Shown here: one piece after another, positions 32,906 through 41,156 of the stretch | Layout of the letters: every line of letters starts with the position of its first letter | Position numbering within the stretch: the stretch's first letter is position 1 | Source of the DNA: CBDDIP01 sp965279405 | GTDB taxonomy: Bacteria; Actinomycetota; Acidimicrobiia; Acidimicrobiales; Ilumatobacteraceae | Assembly: GCA_965279405.1 (NCBI GenBank) | Contig: OZ257157.1 | Location: 3,596,001 to 3,660,000, forward strand | Direction of reading: 5' to 3' | Length of the DNA stretch: 64,000 nt | Position numbers and translations under genes: made by a program | The notes under the pieces: generated by a model | What the model was told of the DNA's origin: nothing | The model's database searches: none | The model's input: only the letters and a program-made list of their open reading frames with translations

Positions 32906-34098
32906 CGGTCCCAGCGCACGTGGAGGTGCGCGGGTGCACGGAACTCCCAACCGCGCACGCGCGGCGGACGGTCGTCATCCAGCCTGAGGTTGCGGCAGCG
33001 TTCGAAGAGGCCGCCGATGGCCAAGCGCATCTGCAGCCGCGAGACGTGGTGGCCAGGGCAGAAGTGAGCGCCGAACCCGAACGCGCCGTGCGGACGTGCG
33101 GTGCGGAACAGGTCGAACTCCTCGGCGTCCTCGCCGAACACGTCGTGGTCGCGACTGGCCGACGAGACGAGCAGGCCGACGTTCGCGCCGGCCGGAAGGT
33201 CGACGCCCGACAAGGTCGTGGCCGCGGTGGTCCGGCGCGTCTGGGTGCCGATCGGAGCGATCCAGCGCAGACCCTCCTCGATCGCCTGGCGAACGAGGTC
33301 GTGCGGGTCGGATCGCATCGCTTCCGCCTGATCGGGGTTGGACAGCACGCCGAGCACCGTGGACCCGGCTGCGTGGCCCGGCTCCTGCATGCCGCCGGTG
33401 ATCGTGATCTTGATCGTCGGCATCATCCAGGCGATCCGTTCCTCGACCGACCCACCTCGAGCAGCGGCCATGCCGGCGATCATCGAGTCATCCGGCTCAC
33501 GGGCCAGGCGTTCGATGATCGGACGAAGGCGACCGTCGATGTCCGCACCGGCCGCAGCGCCGATGTCGTCCTTGACCGGATCGCCCTCGAAGTTGGTCGC
33601 GCCCACCGCCATGTCGGCGAACCAGTGGCGGAGCGTCGCGTCGTCGACCTCGCCGATGCCCATCATCTCGGCCAGGGCGCGCACGCTGATCGGCTCGAAC
33701 AGCTCCGACATCAGCTCGGCTTCGCCACGATCCTGCAGCCGATCGAGGTACTGGTCGACCATGGCCGCCAGCGCGGTTGCGACGCGTGCCTCGACCGCCC
33801 GCGGCCGCAACGGAGGCTCCACCGCCTTGCGCAGCTCGCGGTGAGGTGGGCCGTCGACCAACAGGATGTTGCCGGCGCCCATCGTGCGTTCGAGCGGAGA
33901 CGGCGTCACGCCGGCAGAGAACACCTCGCCGTTGCGCGCCGCGGCGTCGACGGCCTGCCACGTGGTGACCAGCCACAGCTCCACGGCAGGCACCCATGCG
34001 ACCGGTGCGTGCTCGCGCAACCATGCGTACGCCGGGTACGGGTCGGCGTCGAGCTCGGCCACGGTGATCGCGGCCAGGCGGTCGTCCACGGTGCTCAT
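32902..34098 (-). CDS. Cytochrome P450
   Basis: 398 residues. The haem-thiolate loop is FGFGAHFCPGHHVSRL and the K-helix ExxR is in EEGLRW. The I-helix reads GGMQEPGHA, with Pro where most P450s have the oxygen-activating Thr. This variant occurs in some bacterial P450 groups but changes proton delivery. The substrate is unknown. The MBL hydrolase gene lies 16 bases upstream on the same strand, so the two are probably cotranscribed. An electron-transfer partner (ferredoxin) is not seen nearby. Confidence 0.9.
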   Translation of the reverse strand: MSTVDDRLAAITVAELDADPYPAYAWLREHAPVAWVPAVELWLVTTWQAVDAAARNGEVFSAGVTPSPLERTMGAGNILLVDGPPHRELRKAVEPPLRPRAVEARVATALAAMVDQYLDRLQDRGEAELMSELFEPISVRALAEMMGIGEVDDATLRHWFADMAVGATNFEGDPVKDDIGAAAGADIDGRLRPIIERLAREPDDSMIAGMAAARGGSVEERIAWMMPTIKITITGGMQEPGHAAGSTVLGVLSNPDQAEAMRSDPHDLVRQAIEEGLRWIAPIGTQTRRTTAATTLSGVDLPAGANVGLLVSSASRDHDVFGEDAEEFDLFRTARPHGAFGFGAHFCPGHHVSRLQMRLAIGGLFERCRNLRLDDDRPPRVRGWEFRAPAHLHVRWDR

Positions 34099-34114
34099 CG
34101 CATCGGCGTCGCGG

Positions 34115-34738
34115 TCAGTGACCGCGACGGAGCCAGTCGTCCAGTGCTGGTGCCTCGGCGCCGATGGTCGTGCTGTCGCCGTGACCGGTGTGGACGATCG
34201 TCTCCGGCGGCAAGGTCAGCAGCTGTGCGGCGATGCTGGCGACGATGGTCGGGAAGTCGCTGTGGCTTCGCCCAGTGGCACCCGGGCCGCCGCAGAAGAG
34301 CGTGTCGCCGCTGAACACGACGCCATCGGCGTCGTCGCGGAAGCAGCAGCACCCGGGGGAGTGCCCCGGTGTGTGCAGCACGCCGAGCTCGACGCCGCCA
34401 CCCCGCAGCGTGGTGCCCGGGACGATGTCGCGGTCGGGGGCACGGTCGGGGTAGACGACGTCCCACAGCATGCGGTCTGCCGGATGCAGGTAGATCGGGG
34501 CGTCTGTCGCCTCGGAGAGGTCGACCGCAGCGTTGATGTGGTCGTTGTGCCCGTGTGTGAGCACGATGCCGGCGACCCGCCGGCCGTTGATCGCGGCGAG
34601 GATCGGTTCGTGGTCGTGCGCGGCGTCGATGACGAGCACTTCGCGTTCGCTGCCGACGAGCCAGATGTTGTTGGTGACCTCCCACTCGCCGCCGTCGAGG
34701 GCGAAGATCCCGGTGGTGTTGACGAGCTCGATGGCCAT
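34115..34738 (-). CDS. MBL-fold hydrolase (glyoxalase II-like)
   Basis: 207 residues with the full dinuclear-metal motif set: THGHNDH, HTPGHSPG, SGDTLF and HTGHGD. This pattern is found in glyoxalase II and related thioester hydrolases; in actinobacteria, similar proteins act on mycothiol or other thiol adducts, though that is not shown here. It lies between an MFS transporter gene (5 bases) and the P450 gene on the same strand, so export, oxidation and hydrolysis may be linked. Confidence 0.88.
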   Translation of the reverse strand: MAIELVNTTGIFALDGGEWEVTNNIWLVGSEREVLVIDAAHDHEPILAAINGRRVAGIVLTHGHNDHINAAVDLSEATDAPIYLHPADRMLWDVVYPDRAPDRDIVPGTTLRGGGVELGVLHTPGHSPGCCCFRDDADGVVFSGDTLFCGGPGATGRSHSDFPTIVASIAAQLLTLPPETIVHTGHGDSTTIGAEAPALDDWLRRGH

Positions 34739-34743
34739 GCGTG

Positions 34744-35949
34744 TCAGCGTGGCACGTTCGGGCCCCGCCGAACCAGCGTCGCCAGCGCGTACGCCCCGGC
34801 GCCCAGGTAGAGCACGGCCTGCACCTCGAGCAGCGGGGTCAGCCCGACGTGGTCGAGGAGCACGCCGGTGACGATGCTGCCGACTGCCGCGCCCGCCAGG
34901 CCGACGGCGTCCGTCGTGCCCATCACGCGGCCGAGCACCTCGGGCGGTGCCGACGTCTGCGCCGTCGTGAGGATGCCCACCTGCATCGCCGCGCCGGGTG
35001 CGCCGGCCAGTGAGAACAGGATCGCGGCGACCACCAACGAGGTGGTCACGGCGGGTGCGTTCCAGAAGAGGACCGCCGCGGTGCCCATCCCCAGCAGTCC
35101 CGCGGCGAGCAGGCGGGAGGCCTCGACGCGCGCCGCGAGCCGGGCGATGACGACGCTGCCGACGATGCCTCCCACCGCCTGCGTGCCGCGGATGATCCCG
35201 ACCGCACTGCCGTCGCCATGGAGGCGTTCGATCACGAAGGCGACGAACAGGACGAGGAACATCCCTTGCGCGACCTGCACGATGCCGATGACGGTCACCA
35301 ACGGGCGCAACGACGGGTGCTCGCGGATCGCGGCGATGCCGGCACGCACACCTCTGCTGCGATCGGTGCCGAACGTGGCGATCGGCGACGCGTCAGCGCG
35401 GACGAGGGCGGTCAGCCCTGCGACCGCGAGGAAGCTGATGCCGTCGGCGATGACCACCGCGTGCAGACCGCCGGCCTGTACGACGATGCCGCCGAGTGGC
35501 GAGCCGATGAGGCGGGCCAGGCTGCCACTGGTCGCGTTGGCAGCGTTCGCCGCGACGAGCTGATCCGCAGCAACCAGTCGCGGGAGCAACGCGACGCCGG
35601 CGGGGTTGTTCAGCCGGGTCAGCACCGCTTGCGCTGCTGCGACGAGGAAGGCGGGCCAGATGCGGTCGGGCGTCACCGCCAGCAGCGGCAGCAGGGTGAC
35701 CGCCTGCGCGAGGTTGGTCGTGATGAGGGTGCGGCGAAGGTCCCAGCGGTCGACGAGGCTCCCGGCGTAGGGGCCGACCACCACGCCGAGCCCGTACTCG
35801 ATCGCGAACAGGAGCGCCGTTGCCGCACCGGAGCGGGTCTCGGCGAACACGTAGACCGGCAGGGCCACCATCAACAGCCAGTCGCCGACGTCGTTGACGA
35901 ACGAGCCGGTCCACACCAGCCGGAAGTTGCGGTCGCGCCAGGGGCTCAT
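34744..35949 (-). CDS. MFS transporter
   Basis: 401 residues with about 12 hydrophobic segments and a short N-terminal cytoplasmic stretch (MSPWRDRNFRLVWTGSFVND), typical of the bacterial drug-exporter-like MFS group related to macrolide exporters. The DVGDWLLMVALPVYVF helix and the VVGPYAGSLVDRWDLRR loop (motif A-like) are visible. Its ATG overlaps the stop of the upstream ArsR-type regulator (ATGA), so the regulator probably controls it. Confidence 0.88.
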   Translation of the reverse strand: MSPWRDRNFRLVWTGSFVNDVGDWLLMVALPVYVFAETRSGAATALLFAIEYGLGVVVGPYAGSLVDRWDLRRTLITTNLAQAVTLLPLLAVTPDRIWPAFLVAAAQAVLTRLNNPAGVALLPRLVAADQLVAANAANATSGSLARLIGSPLGGIVVQAGGLHAVVIADGISFLAVAGLTALVRADASPIATFGTDRSRGVRAGIAAIREHPSLRPLVTVIGIVQVAQGMFLVLFVAFVIERLHGDGSAVGIIRGTQAVGGIVGSVVIARLAARVEASRLLAAGLLGMGTAAVLFWNAPAVTTSLVVAAILFSLAGAPGAAMQVGILTTAQTSAPPEVLGRVMGTTDAVGLAGAAVGSIVTGVLLDHVGLTPLLEVQAVLYLGAGAYALATLVRRGPNVPR

Positions 35950-36533
35950 GCGTCGGGTCGGCGAAACGCTTGGAGCGACATCCGGACAGGCGCTGCGCTT
36001 GCCGGAGCGTCATCTCGGGTGATGGCGATGAACGGCCGAACGATCGCATCGATCCGATCGGCGATGGCGCGCAGCTCCGCCGGCGTGACGGCGAGGTGAT
36101 AGGTGGTGAAGCGCGCCGCGTCCTGCCACGCAGCAGACAGGTGCTTGGCGCCGACCGCGTACTCCTTGGCCAGCCGGGCACCTTCGTCGACGCCCATGTC
36201 GCTCAGCACACGGCGGATCGAACGCTCGGTCGGCCCGTCCTGGCTCGGCTTGGCAGCGAAGTCGTAGCCCGTCGCGGTGGTGCGCCAGCGTCGCTCCCTG
36301 CCGTCATCGCCGGGTTCGGCATCGACGCGCTCGAGCATGCCGAAGCGGGCCAGGTGACGCAGGTGGTAGCTGCATGCGGAAGGTGTGAGCCCGACGGCTT
36401 GCGCACACGACGTCGCCGTGCGCGGGCCGGCCATCAGCAGGTCGAGCAGTCGCACGCGAGCAGGGTGGGACAGCGCTGCGAGCACGCGGACGTCGGTGAT
36501 CGCCGTTCGGTGCTCGGCTCTCGGATGGCTCAT
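35946..36533 (-). CDS. ArsR-type winged-helix regulator of the MFS gene
   Basis: 195 residues with an N-terminal HTH: LAALSHPARVRLLDLLMAGPRTA followed by VGLTPSACSYHLRHLARFGMLE, the ArsR/HTH_20 pattern. The C-terminal 100 residues are helical and could bind a ligand or dimerise. No metal-binding cysteines are seen. It shares an operon with the MFS transporter. Upstream, GAAGTGCTTC (36558-36567) and TGCTTCA (36602-36608) are candidate operator elements. Confidence 0.85.
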   Translation of the reverse strand: MSHPRAEHRTAITDVRVLAALSHPARVRLLDLLMAGPRTATSCAQAVGLTPSACSYHLRHLARFGMLERVDAEPGDDGRERRWRTTATGYDFAAKPSQDGPTERSIRRVLSDMGVDEGARLAKEYAVGAKHLSAAWQDAARFTTYHLAVTPAELRAIADRIDAIVRPFIAITRDDAPASAAPVRMSLQAFRRPDA

Positions 36534-36557
36534 CGTTCATCGGCTCCGGATCTGAAG

Positions 36558-36608
36558 GAAGTGCTTCATGATCGCGACAGCGCGGGGAGATGTCAAGGGA
36601 TTGCTTCA
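36558..36608. promoter_or_regulatory. Possible operator elements between the ArsR-type and ACT genes
   Basis: A 10-base palindrome GAAGTGCTTC (36558-36567) and a second copy of its TGCTTCA half (36602-36608) lie in the 120-base divergent gap. The spacing is about four helical turns. The assignment to the ArsR-type regulator is only by position. Confidence 0.35.
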
Positions 36609-36653
36609 CATCGTCGTTTGGTGGGCTCGATCGCCGGATGGCAGGGTGACCGG

Positions 36654-37058
36654 ATGACGGATCCGACGGGCGAGCGAAACCTCGAGCGACTGCTCGCCGG
36701 CCTCGAGCCGGTGCGACGTGAGGGCACCTGGGTGTTCGCCTGTGCCGCTGCGATTCCGCCCGGCGCCAACCCGATCGCCACGGTGCGCGAAGCCGAAGGC
36801 ATCACCTTGGTGATCGAGCAGTCCGAGGCCGATCGCCTCGGCCTCGGCTACGACTTCGTCGCGGCGATGATCACGCTCAACGTGCACTCCGCGCTCGATT
36901 CGGTCGGCTCGACGGCCGCAGTGGCGACGGTGCTCGGCGATCGCGGCATCAGTTGCAACGTCATCGCTGGGCGGTTCCACGATCACCTCTTCGTGCCCCT
37001 CGAGCACGCCGATGGCGCGGTGACGGCCTTGTCGGAGCTCAGCCATACGATGCGCTGA
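36654..37058 (+). CDS. ACT-domain protein
   Basis: 134 residues with two ACT-like halves; the C-terminal one reads ISCNVIAGRFHDHLFVPLEH, the signature of the small stand-alone ACT_7 proteins. These probably bind amino acids or small ligands, but no function is established. The stop shares a base with the SDR start (TGATG). The ATG at 36654 is used because the frame further upstream runs antisense through the ArsR-type gene. Confidence 0.78.
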   Translation: MTDPTGERNLERLLAGLEPVRREGTWVFACAAAIPPGANPIATVREAEGITLVIEQSEADRLGLGYDFVAAMITLNVHSALDSVGSTAAVATVLGDRGISCNVIAGRFHDHLFVPLEHADGAVTALSELSHTMR

Positions 37059-37894
37059 TGACCGATCGCACCGATGAGACCCGACCGCTGCCGGACGAGT
37101 CGCTCGGTGCAGCGCCGGGACGGGGCCGACTGACCGGTCGCCGGATCCTGATCGTCGGCGGCGGGCAGAACGACTTCGGTGTCGAGGCTCCGCCGATCGG
37201 CAACGGCCGAGCGATGAGCATCCTCACCGCCCGCGAAGGAGCGACGGTCGCGGTGGCCGATCGCGATGTGGCGAGCGCTACGGCGACCGTTGCCACGATC
37301 ACAGGCGAGGGTGGGACGGCGTTCGTCGTCGAAGCAGACGTCGCACAACCTCCGTCGATCGCGCGCATGGTCGACGAGGCAGTGGCGGTCCTCGGAGGGC
37401 TCGACGGTGTCGTCTACAACGTCGGCATCGCCGATCGTGCTCGGCTGGCCGACACGACGTCATCGGACTGGGATGCGGTGATGGGGGTCAACCTTCGTGG
37501 GGCGATGCTCACTGCCCAGGCGGCGCTGCCGTTGCTCAGCGAGGACGCGTCGATCGTGTTCATCGCCTCGATCGCCGGGATGAAGCCCGGCAGCGGCCTG
37601 CCGGCCTACGACTCCTCGAAGGCCGCGCTCGGCGGACTGATGCGTCACGTCGCTCACGTCGGTCGCCGTCGCGGCATCCGTGCCAACGTCGTCGCACCGG
37701 GCCTGATGGACACGTCGCTCGGTCGTGCCGCGTCCCGAGGTCGGGCGTCACGCGATCGCACACCCGTGCCGCTCGGCCGGCAGGGAACCGGGTGGGAGAC
37801 CGCCTACGCGGCGCTGTTCCTGCTGTCGGGCGAGTCCGCGTACATCACCGGGCAGACGCTCGTGGTCGACGGCGGCCTGACGGCGCTGACCTGA
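37058..37894 (+). CDS. Short-chain dehydrogenase/reductase
   Basis: 278 residues of the classical SDR family. An N-terminal tail precedes the cofactor site RRILIVGGGQNDFGVEAPPIGNG, which has an unusual insertion compared with TGxxxGxG. Catalytic residues fall in IVFIASIAGMKPGSGLPAYDSSKAAL (Ser and YxxxK). The C-terminal YITGQTLVVDGGLTA is typical. Its substrate is unknown. It is coupled to the ACT gene and its last 50 bases overlap the convergent TetR gene. Confidence 0.88.
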   Translation: MTDRTDETRPLPDESLGAAPGRGRLTGRRILIVGGGQNDFGVEAPPIGNGRAMSILTAREGATVAVADRDVASATATVATITGEGGTAFVVEADVAQPPSIARMVDEAVAVLGGLDGVVYNVGIADRARLADTTSSDWDAVMGVNLRGAMLTAQAALPLLSEDASIVFIASIAGMKPGSGLPAYDSSKAALGGLMRHVAHVGRRRGIRANVVAPGLMDTSLGRAASRGRASRDRTPVPLGRQGTGWETAYAALFLLSGESAYITGQTLVVDGGLTALT

Positions 37895-38456
37895 CTCCCG
37901 TCGTCGCGGCGTAGAGATCGGTGAAGCGCTGCATCGCCGCGTCGACACCGTCGACGTCGCCGGTGGTCACCAGGTCGAGCAACAACCCTCGGACGAGCGC
38001 AAGCGCCAGGCGGGCGTCCGCGGCGGCGGTGTCGGGGCTCGTGCGAGCGATCGCCGCCGTCGTCGGCTCCAACCACGAGGTGACGACCTCGTCGAGGAAC
38101 GGCGTCGACCTGCCGTGGCGCAGCTCGTTGCCGTAGACCTGGAAGAACAGGCGGATGTTGGGTCGCAGAGCTGGTTCGAGGAGGTGGGCCCAGAGCAGCT
38201 CCATCTGGGCCATCGTCGGCCGATCGGGATCGTCGACGATGGAAGCGAGGATGTCGCGCTGCTGCGCCTCGACGGCACGGACGACCTCGGCCTGCAGCTC
38301 CTCCTTGGAGCCGAAGTGGAACAGCAGCATCCGGTGGCTGGTCCCGATCGCATCGGCGAGCTGGCGGAGGCTGGTGTCCAAACCGCCGCCACTGGTCAGG
38401 TGGGCGAGCACGTCGGCGAGCAGCCGTTCTCGTGCGTCCGTTCGGGGTCGTGCCAC
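37845..38456 (-). CDS. TetR-family regulator
   Basis: 203 residues from GTG 38456. The HTH is DTSLRQLADAIGTSHRMLLFHFGSKEELQAEVV, followed by a ligand domain with ALRPNIRLFFQVYG. A GGAG motif upstream and the lack of another start support the GTG. It overlaps the convergent SDR gene by 50 bases. A palindrome just upstream (38484-38497) is a probable operator shared with the divergent SRPBCC gene. Confidence 0.87.
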   Translation of the reverse strand: MARPRTDARERLLADVLAHLTSGGGLDTSLRQLADAIGTSHRMLLFHFGSKEELQAEVVRAVEAQQRDILASIVDDPDRPTMAQMELLWAHLLEPALRPNIRLFFQVYGNELRHGRSTPFLDEVVTSWLEPTTAAIARTSPDTAAADARLALALVRGLLLDLVTTGDVDGVDAAMQRFTDLYAATTGVRSAPSGRRRPRASAR

Positions 38457-38483
38457 TTGCGTGCTGCTCCTCAGGTCATTAAC

Positions 38484-38497
38484 GTACCGAATGGTAC
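38484..38497. promoter_or_regulatory. Palindromic operator candidate for the TetR gene
   Basis: GTACC-GAAT-GGTAC is a perfect inverted repeat with a 4-base centre, sitting 28 bases from the TetR start and 30 bases from the divergent SRPBCC start. The size and place fit a TetR-family site controlling both genes. Confidence 0.6.
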
Positions 38498-38526
38498 ACG
38501 AACTGAGGGTGAGAGGAGCGGGACCG

Positions 38527-38991
38527 ATGGCTGCAACGTCGAGGAAGCGATCAACGGTCGAGGCGTCGGCCGTCTGCACGGCATCGGCAGCGGTGATCTA
38601 CGCGATGCTGCTCGACCGTCCGAGCTGGCCGTCGTGGTCGCCACTGGGCTCGTTCGAGCCGGAGCACGACGGCATCGACGGTCCGCAGAGCGTCGGTGCA
38701 ACGGGAACGTTCGTGACGCGTCGGACGCGAGCGCACGAGGAGATCGTCGAGCTGCGTCCGAACGAACGGCTGAGCTACGTGCTGCTCGACGGCATGCCGC
38801 TGACGGGCTATCGGGCGGACATCGACCTCTCGCCGGAGGCCAACGGCACGAAGATCACCTGGCGCAGCGGCTTCGTCGCCCGCACCGGCACCGCGTGGTT
38901 CTACCGCGGGATGATGCGCGTGCTGCTCGGCAAGATGGTGCGAGGCCTCGCGGTTGCGGCGGCGAGGCAACCCACAGCGACGAGTGCGTGA
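38527..38991 (+). CDS. SRPBCC (START/polyketide-cyclase-like) protein
   Basis: 154 residues with the helix-grip fold pattern: RPSWPSWSPLGSFEPEHDG near the N-terminus, a TGTFVTRRTRAHEEIVEL strand, and LSYVLLDGMPLTGYRADIDL. SRPBCC proteins bind hydrophobic ligands or catalyse small cyclase reactions; no specific role can be assigned. The ATG at 38527 is preceded by GAGAGGAGCGG. It is divergent from TetR and 22 bases upstream of the PhyH gene, likely in one operon with it. Confidence 0.78.
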   Translation: MAATSRKRSTVEASAVCTASAAVIYAMLLDRPSWPSWSPLGSFEPEHDGIDGPQSVGATGTFVTRRTRAHEEIVELRPNERLSYVLLDGMPLTGYRADIDLSPEANGTKITWRSGFVARTGTAWFYRGMMRVLLGKMVRGLAVAAARQPTATSA

Positions 38992-39013
38992 CCGGCGACC
39001 TAACGTCGCGGAG

Positions 39014-39850
39014 ATGAGTGCTGACGAACACGCCGACGACTGGCGCCGTGGCGCGGGCACCTACGTGGTCACCGACGACGATCGGGCAGCGTTCCGGAGC
39101 GACGGCTACGTCCACCTGCGCGCTGTGCTGTCGCAGGCCGAGGTCGACGAGATCGAGGCGGTCTACGACCGCTTCCTTCGGCGCGAGATCACCGTCGACG
39201 GCAAGGACTTCAACGACATGACCACCGGCGAGCACGGCAGCGATCCTTCGTCGTACGCCATCGTCAACGTGATGCTGCCTCGGCGCTACCACCCGGCCTG
39301 GGTGGGCAACGTCTTCGAACGACGAGCGGCGCACATCGCCGAGCAGCTGTGCGGCGAGGGCATGGCGATCGACTTCGATCAGCTGCTGGCCAAGCAGCCC
39401 GGTCGTGATGACGCGGTGTTCGGCTGGCACCAGGACCAGGCCTACTGGATCGACACCGACGATCGCCGCACGGCCACCTGCTGGCTGGCCGTCGACGATT
39501 CGACGCTCGACAACGGCTGCATGCAGTTCCTGCCGGGCAGCAACCACGAACCGGTCCGCCCGCACCACCCGCTGCACGGCGATCGATCGGCCAGCCACAC
39601 GTTGGTGACCGACCTGCGTCCCGACGACGTGATGCTGCCGGTGCCCATCCGTCGCGGCGACATCACCGTGCACTCCGAGGGCGTGCTGCACGGGTCGGGC
39701 GGCAACCGATCGGCCGACTCGTGGCGACGTGCGTACATCGTCGCACTCCGCTCCCACGAGACCGTCCAGCGCGAGCGCGAGCTCGGCTTCACCCACAGCC
39801 ACAACGACCAACCCGACGTCCTCCAAACCGTCGACGGCCTTCACGTGTAA
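39014..39850 (+). CDS. Phytanoyl-CoA dioxygenase (PhyH) family protein
   Basis: 278 residues of the Fe(II)/2-oxoglutarate oxygenase superfamily. The iron ligands are seen in FGWHQDQAYW (HxD) and TVHSEGVLHGSGGN (distal His), with Arg in SADSWRRAYIV for oxoglutarate binding. The CWLAVDDSTLDNGCMQFLPGSN stretch is characteristic of PhyH proteins. It hydroxylates an unidentified substrate. GGAG sits directly before the ATG at 39014. Confidence 0.88.
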   Translation: MSADEHADDWRRGAGTYVVTDDDRAAFRSDGYVHLRAVLSQAEVDEIEAVYDRFLRREITVDGKDFNDMTTGEHGSDPSSYAIVNVMLPRRYHPAWVGNVFERRAAHIAEQLCGEGMAIDFDQLLAKQPGRDDAVFGWHQDQAYWIDTDDRRTATCWLAVDDSTLDNGCMQFLPGSNHEPVRPHHPLHGDRSASHTLVTDLRPDDVMLPVPIRRGDITVHSEGVLHGSGGNRSADSWRRAYIVALRSHETVQRERELGFTHSHNDQPDVLQTVDGLHV

Positions 39851-39919
39851 GCGACGGAGTGGTTCCCTCCCTCGACGAGTCACAGGTGTCTGATTGAATG
39901 CGGTTGAGGAGGGTGAGCC

Positions 39920-40645
39920 GTGGCCAGCGTGTCAAGAGATTCAGTTCGATTCGAGACCCCGCTCTACACGGTCGCGGAGGCGGCGCGGATCGTGGGCGTA
40001 CCACCTTCGACGCTGGCGACTTGGGCTCAAGGCTATGAAAGACGGTTTCCGAACGGATCAGTTGTTCGGGGAGCGCCGATCATCGCTGGGCGGAAGCCCG
40101 CCTCGAACCGAGAACCGTCCATCCCGTTCATCGGCTTAGCTGAAGCGCTCGTCCTCGCGGCCATTCGTCGGAGCAACGTGCCCATGCAGCGCATTCGTCC
40201 TGCACTCAGAGCGCTCACTGAGAACATCGGTGTGGCCAACGCTCTCGCTTCGAAGCGGCTCTTCACCGACGGTGCCGAGCTGCTCTACGACTTCGCCGAA
40301 AGTGACGGGACTGATGCCTCGACAGCTGCGCGTGAACTCGTCGTGATTCGGAACAACCAACGTGTGTTCGTCGACGTGATCGCTGCTTACCTGCGACGGA
40401 TCGAGTACGGCCCGGACGGATACGCCAGACTCATCCACGTCCCAACGTATGAACTGGCGGATGTGGTGGCTGATCCAGCCCGGGCATTCGGGGCTCCGAT
40501 CTTCGCGAGGGGCGGGGCGAAAGTCGACGACGTTCTCAGCCGGTTCTGGGCAGGGGAATCGCTTGAAGAGCTGTCCGACGAGTACGGAGTTCCGGCGGGC
40601 CAGCTCGAGGACATGGTTCGTGTCGCATCCCGACGGGCTGCCTGA
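39920..40645 (+). CDS. DUF433-domain antitoxin with N-terminal MerR-like HTH
   Basis: 241 residues. The N-terminus has a MerR-like HTH (YTVAEAARIVGVPPSTLATWAQGYER). The C-terminal DUF433 domain (VLSRFWAGESLEELSDEYGVPAGQLEDMVRVA) is the family found as antitoxin partner of PIN-like toxins. GTG at 39920 follows a strong GAGGAGGG. Its 3' end overlaps the toxin gene by 26 bases, the normal coupled arrangement. Base use is less GC-rich at third positions than its neighbours, hinting at transfer. Confidence 0.8.
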   Translation: MASVSRDSVRFETPLYTVAEAARIVGVPPSTLATWAQGYERRFPNGSVVRGAPIIAGRKPASNREPSIPFIGLAEALVLAAIRRSNVPMQRIRPALRALTENIGVANALASKRLFTDGAELLYDFAESDGTDASTAARELVVIRNNQRVFVDVIAAYLRRIEYGPDGYARLIHVPTYELADVVADPARAFGAPIFARGGAKVDDVLSRFWAGESLEELSDEYGVPAGQLEDMVRVASRRAA

Positions 40646-41035
40646 CCTCTTTCTCGATCGAAGCTTGGGACGAGTGAAGGTCCCCTCCTTGCTCCGCGCC
40701 GAGGGATTGCGGCTGACCACACTCGCCGAGCACTACGGAGTGCCCGCCGACGAGATGATCAGCGACGTCACTTGGCTGAAGCTGGCGGGCGACAAGGTTG
40801 GGTGGTCTTCATGAAGGACTCGAGAATCCGCTACAACGCGGGAGAACGAGCCGCTGTGCTCTCGTACGGGGTGAAGTGTTTTTGCCTCGCGAGTCAGACG
40901 TTGCCGGCGGAGGAGATGGCGCGGCGATTCATCCGAAGCCTCGATGCCATCGGTGCGGCATGTGCAACGAACGAGGGGGCATTCATCTACGCGGTCTATG
41001 AGACGAGCATCCGGCGGCTCGAGGTCGCGACCTAA
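40620..41035 (+). pseudogene. PIN-like toxin gene disrupted by a frameshift
   Basis: The first part (from GTG 40620) reads LPDLFLDRSLGRVKVPSLLR and LTTLAEHYGVPADEM to DVTWLKLAGDK, then hits TGA at 40812. A different frame continues GWVVFMKDSRIRYN, VKCFCLASQTL and AFIYAVYETSIRRLEV to TAA at 41035. Read together these make one intact PIN-like ribonuclease of about 138 residues, so one base appears lost near 40795-40800. Either the toxin is dead, the frame is restored by slippage, or it is a sequencing error. The antitoxin gene upstream is intact. Confidence 0.75.
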
Positions 41036-41091
41036 CGTCGGCGTCGGGCAGATTGGGTGCGTCGAGCATCGGTACTTCGCCGAGACGAACT

Positions 41092-41130
41092 GGGCGGGAT
41101 TCTTCTCGGTTGCCGAGAAGAATCCCGCCC
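41092..41130. terminator. Perfect 18-base hairpin between convergent genes
   Basis: Left arm 41092-41109 (GGGCGGGATTCTTCTCGG) and right arm 41113-41130 are perfectly complementary with a 3-base loop. It lies in the gap between the toxin remnant and the convergent MBL gene and would work in either direction, although no T-tract follows. The arm contains CTTCTCG, also found in the palindromes near 2.0-2.3 kb. Confidence 0.75.
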
Positions 41131-41156
41131 GGAATGAACGCCGGCTGGCCAGAACG

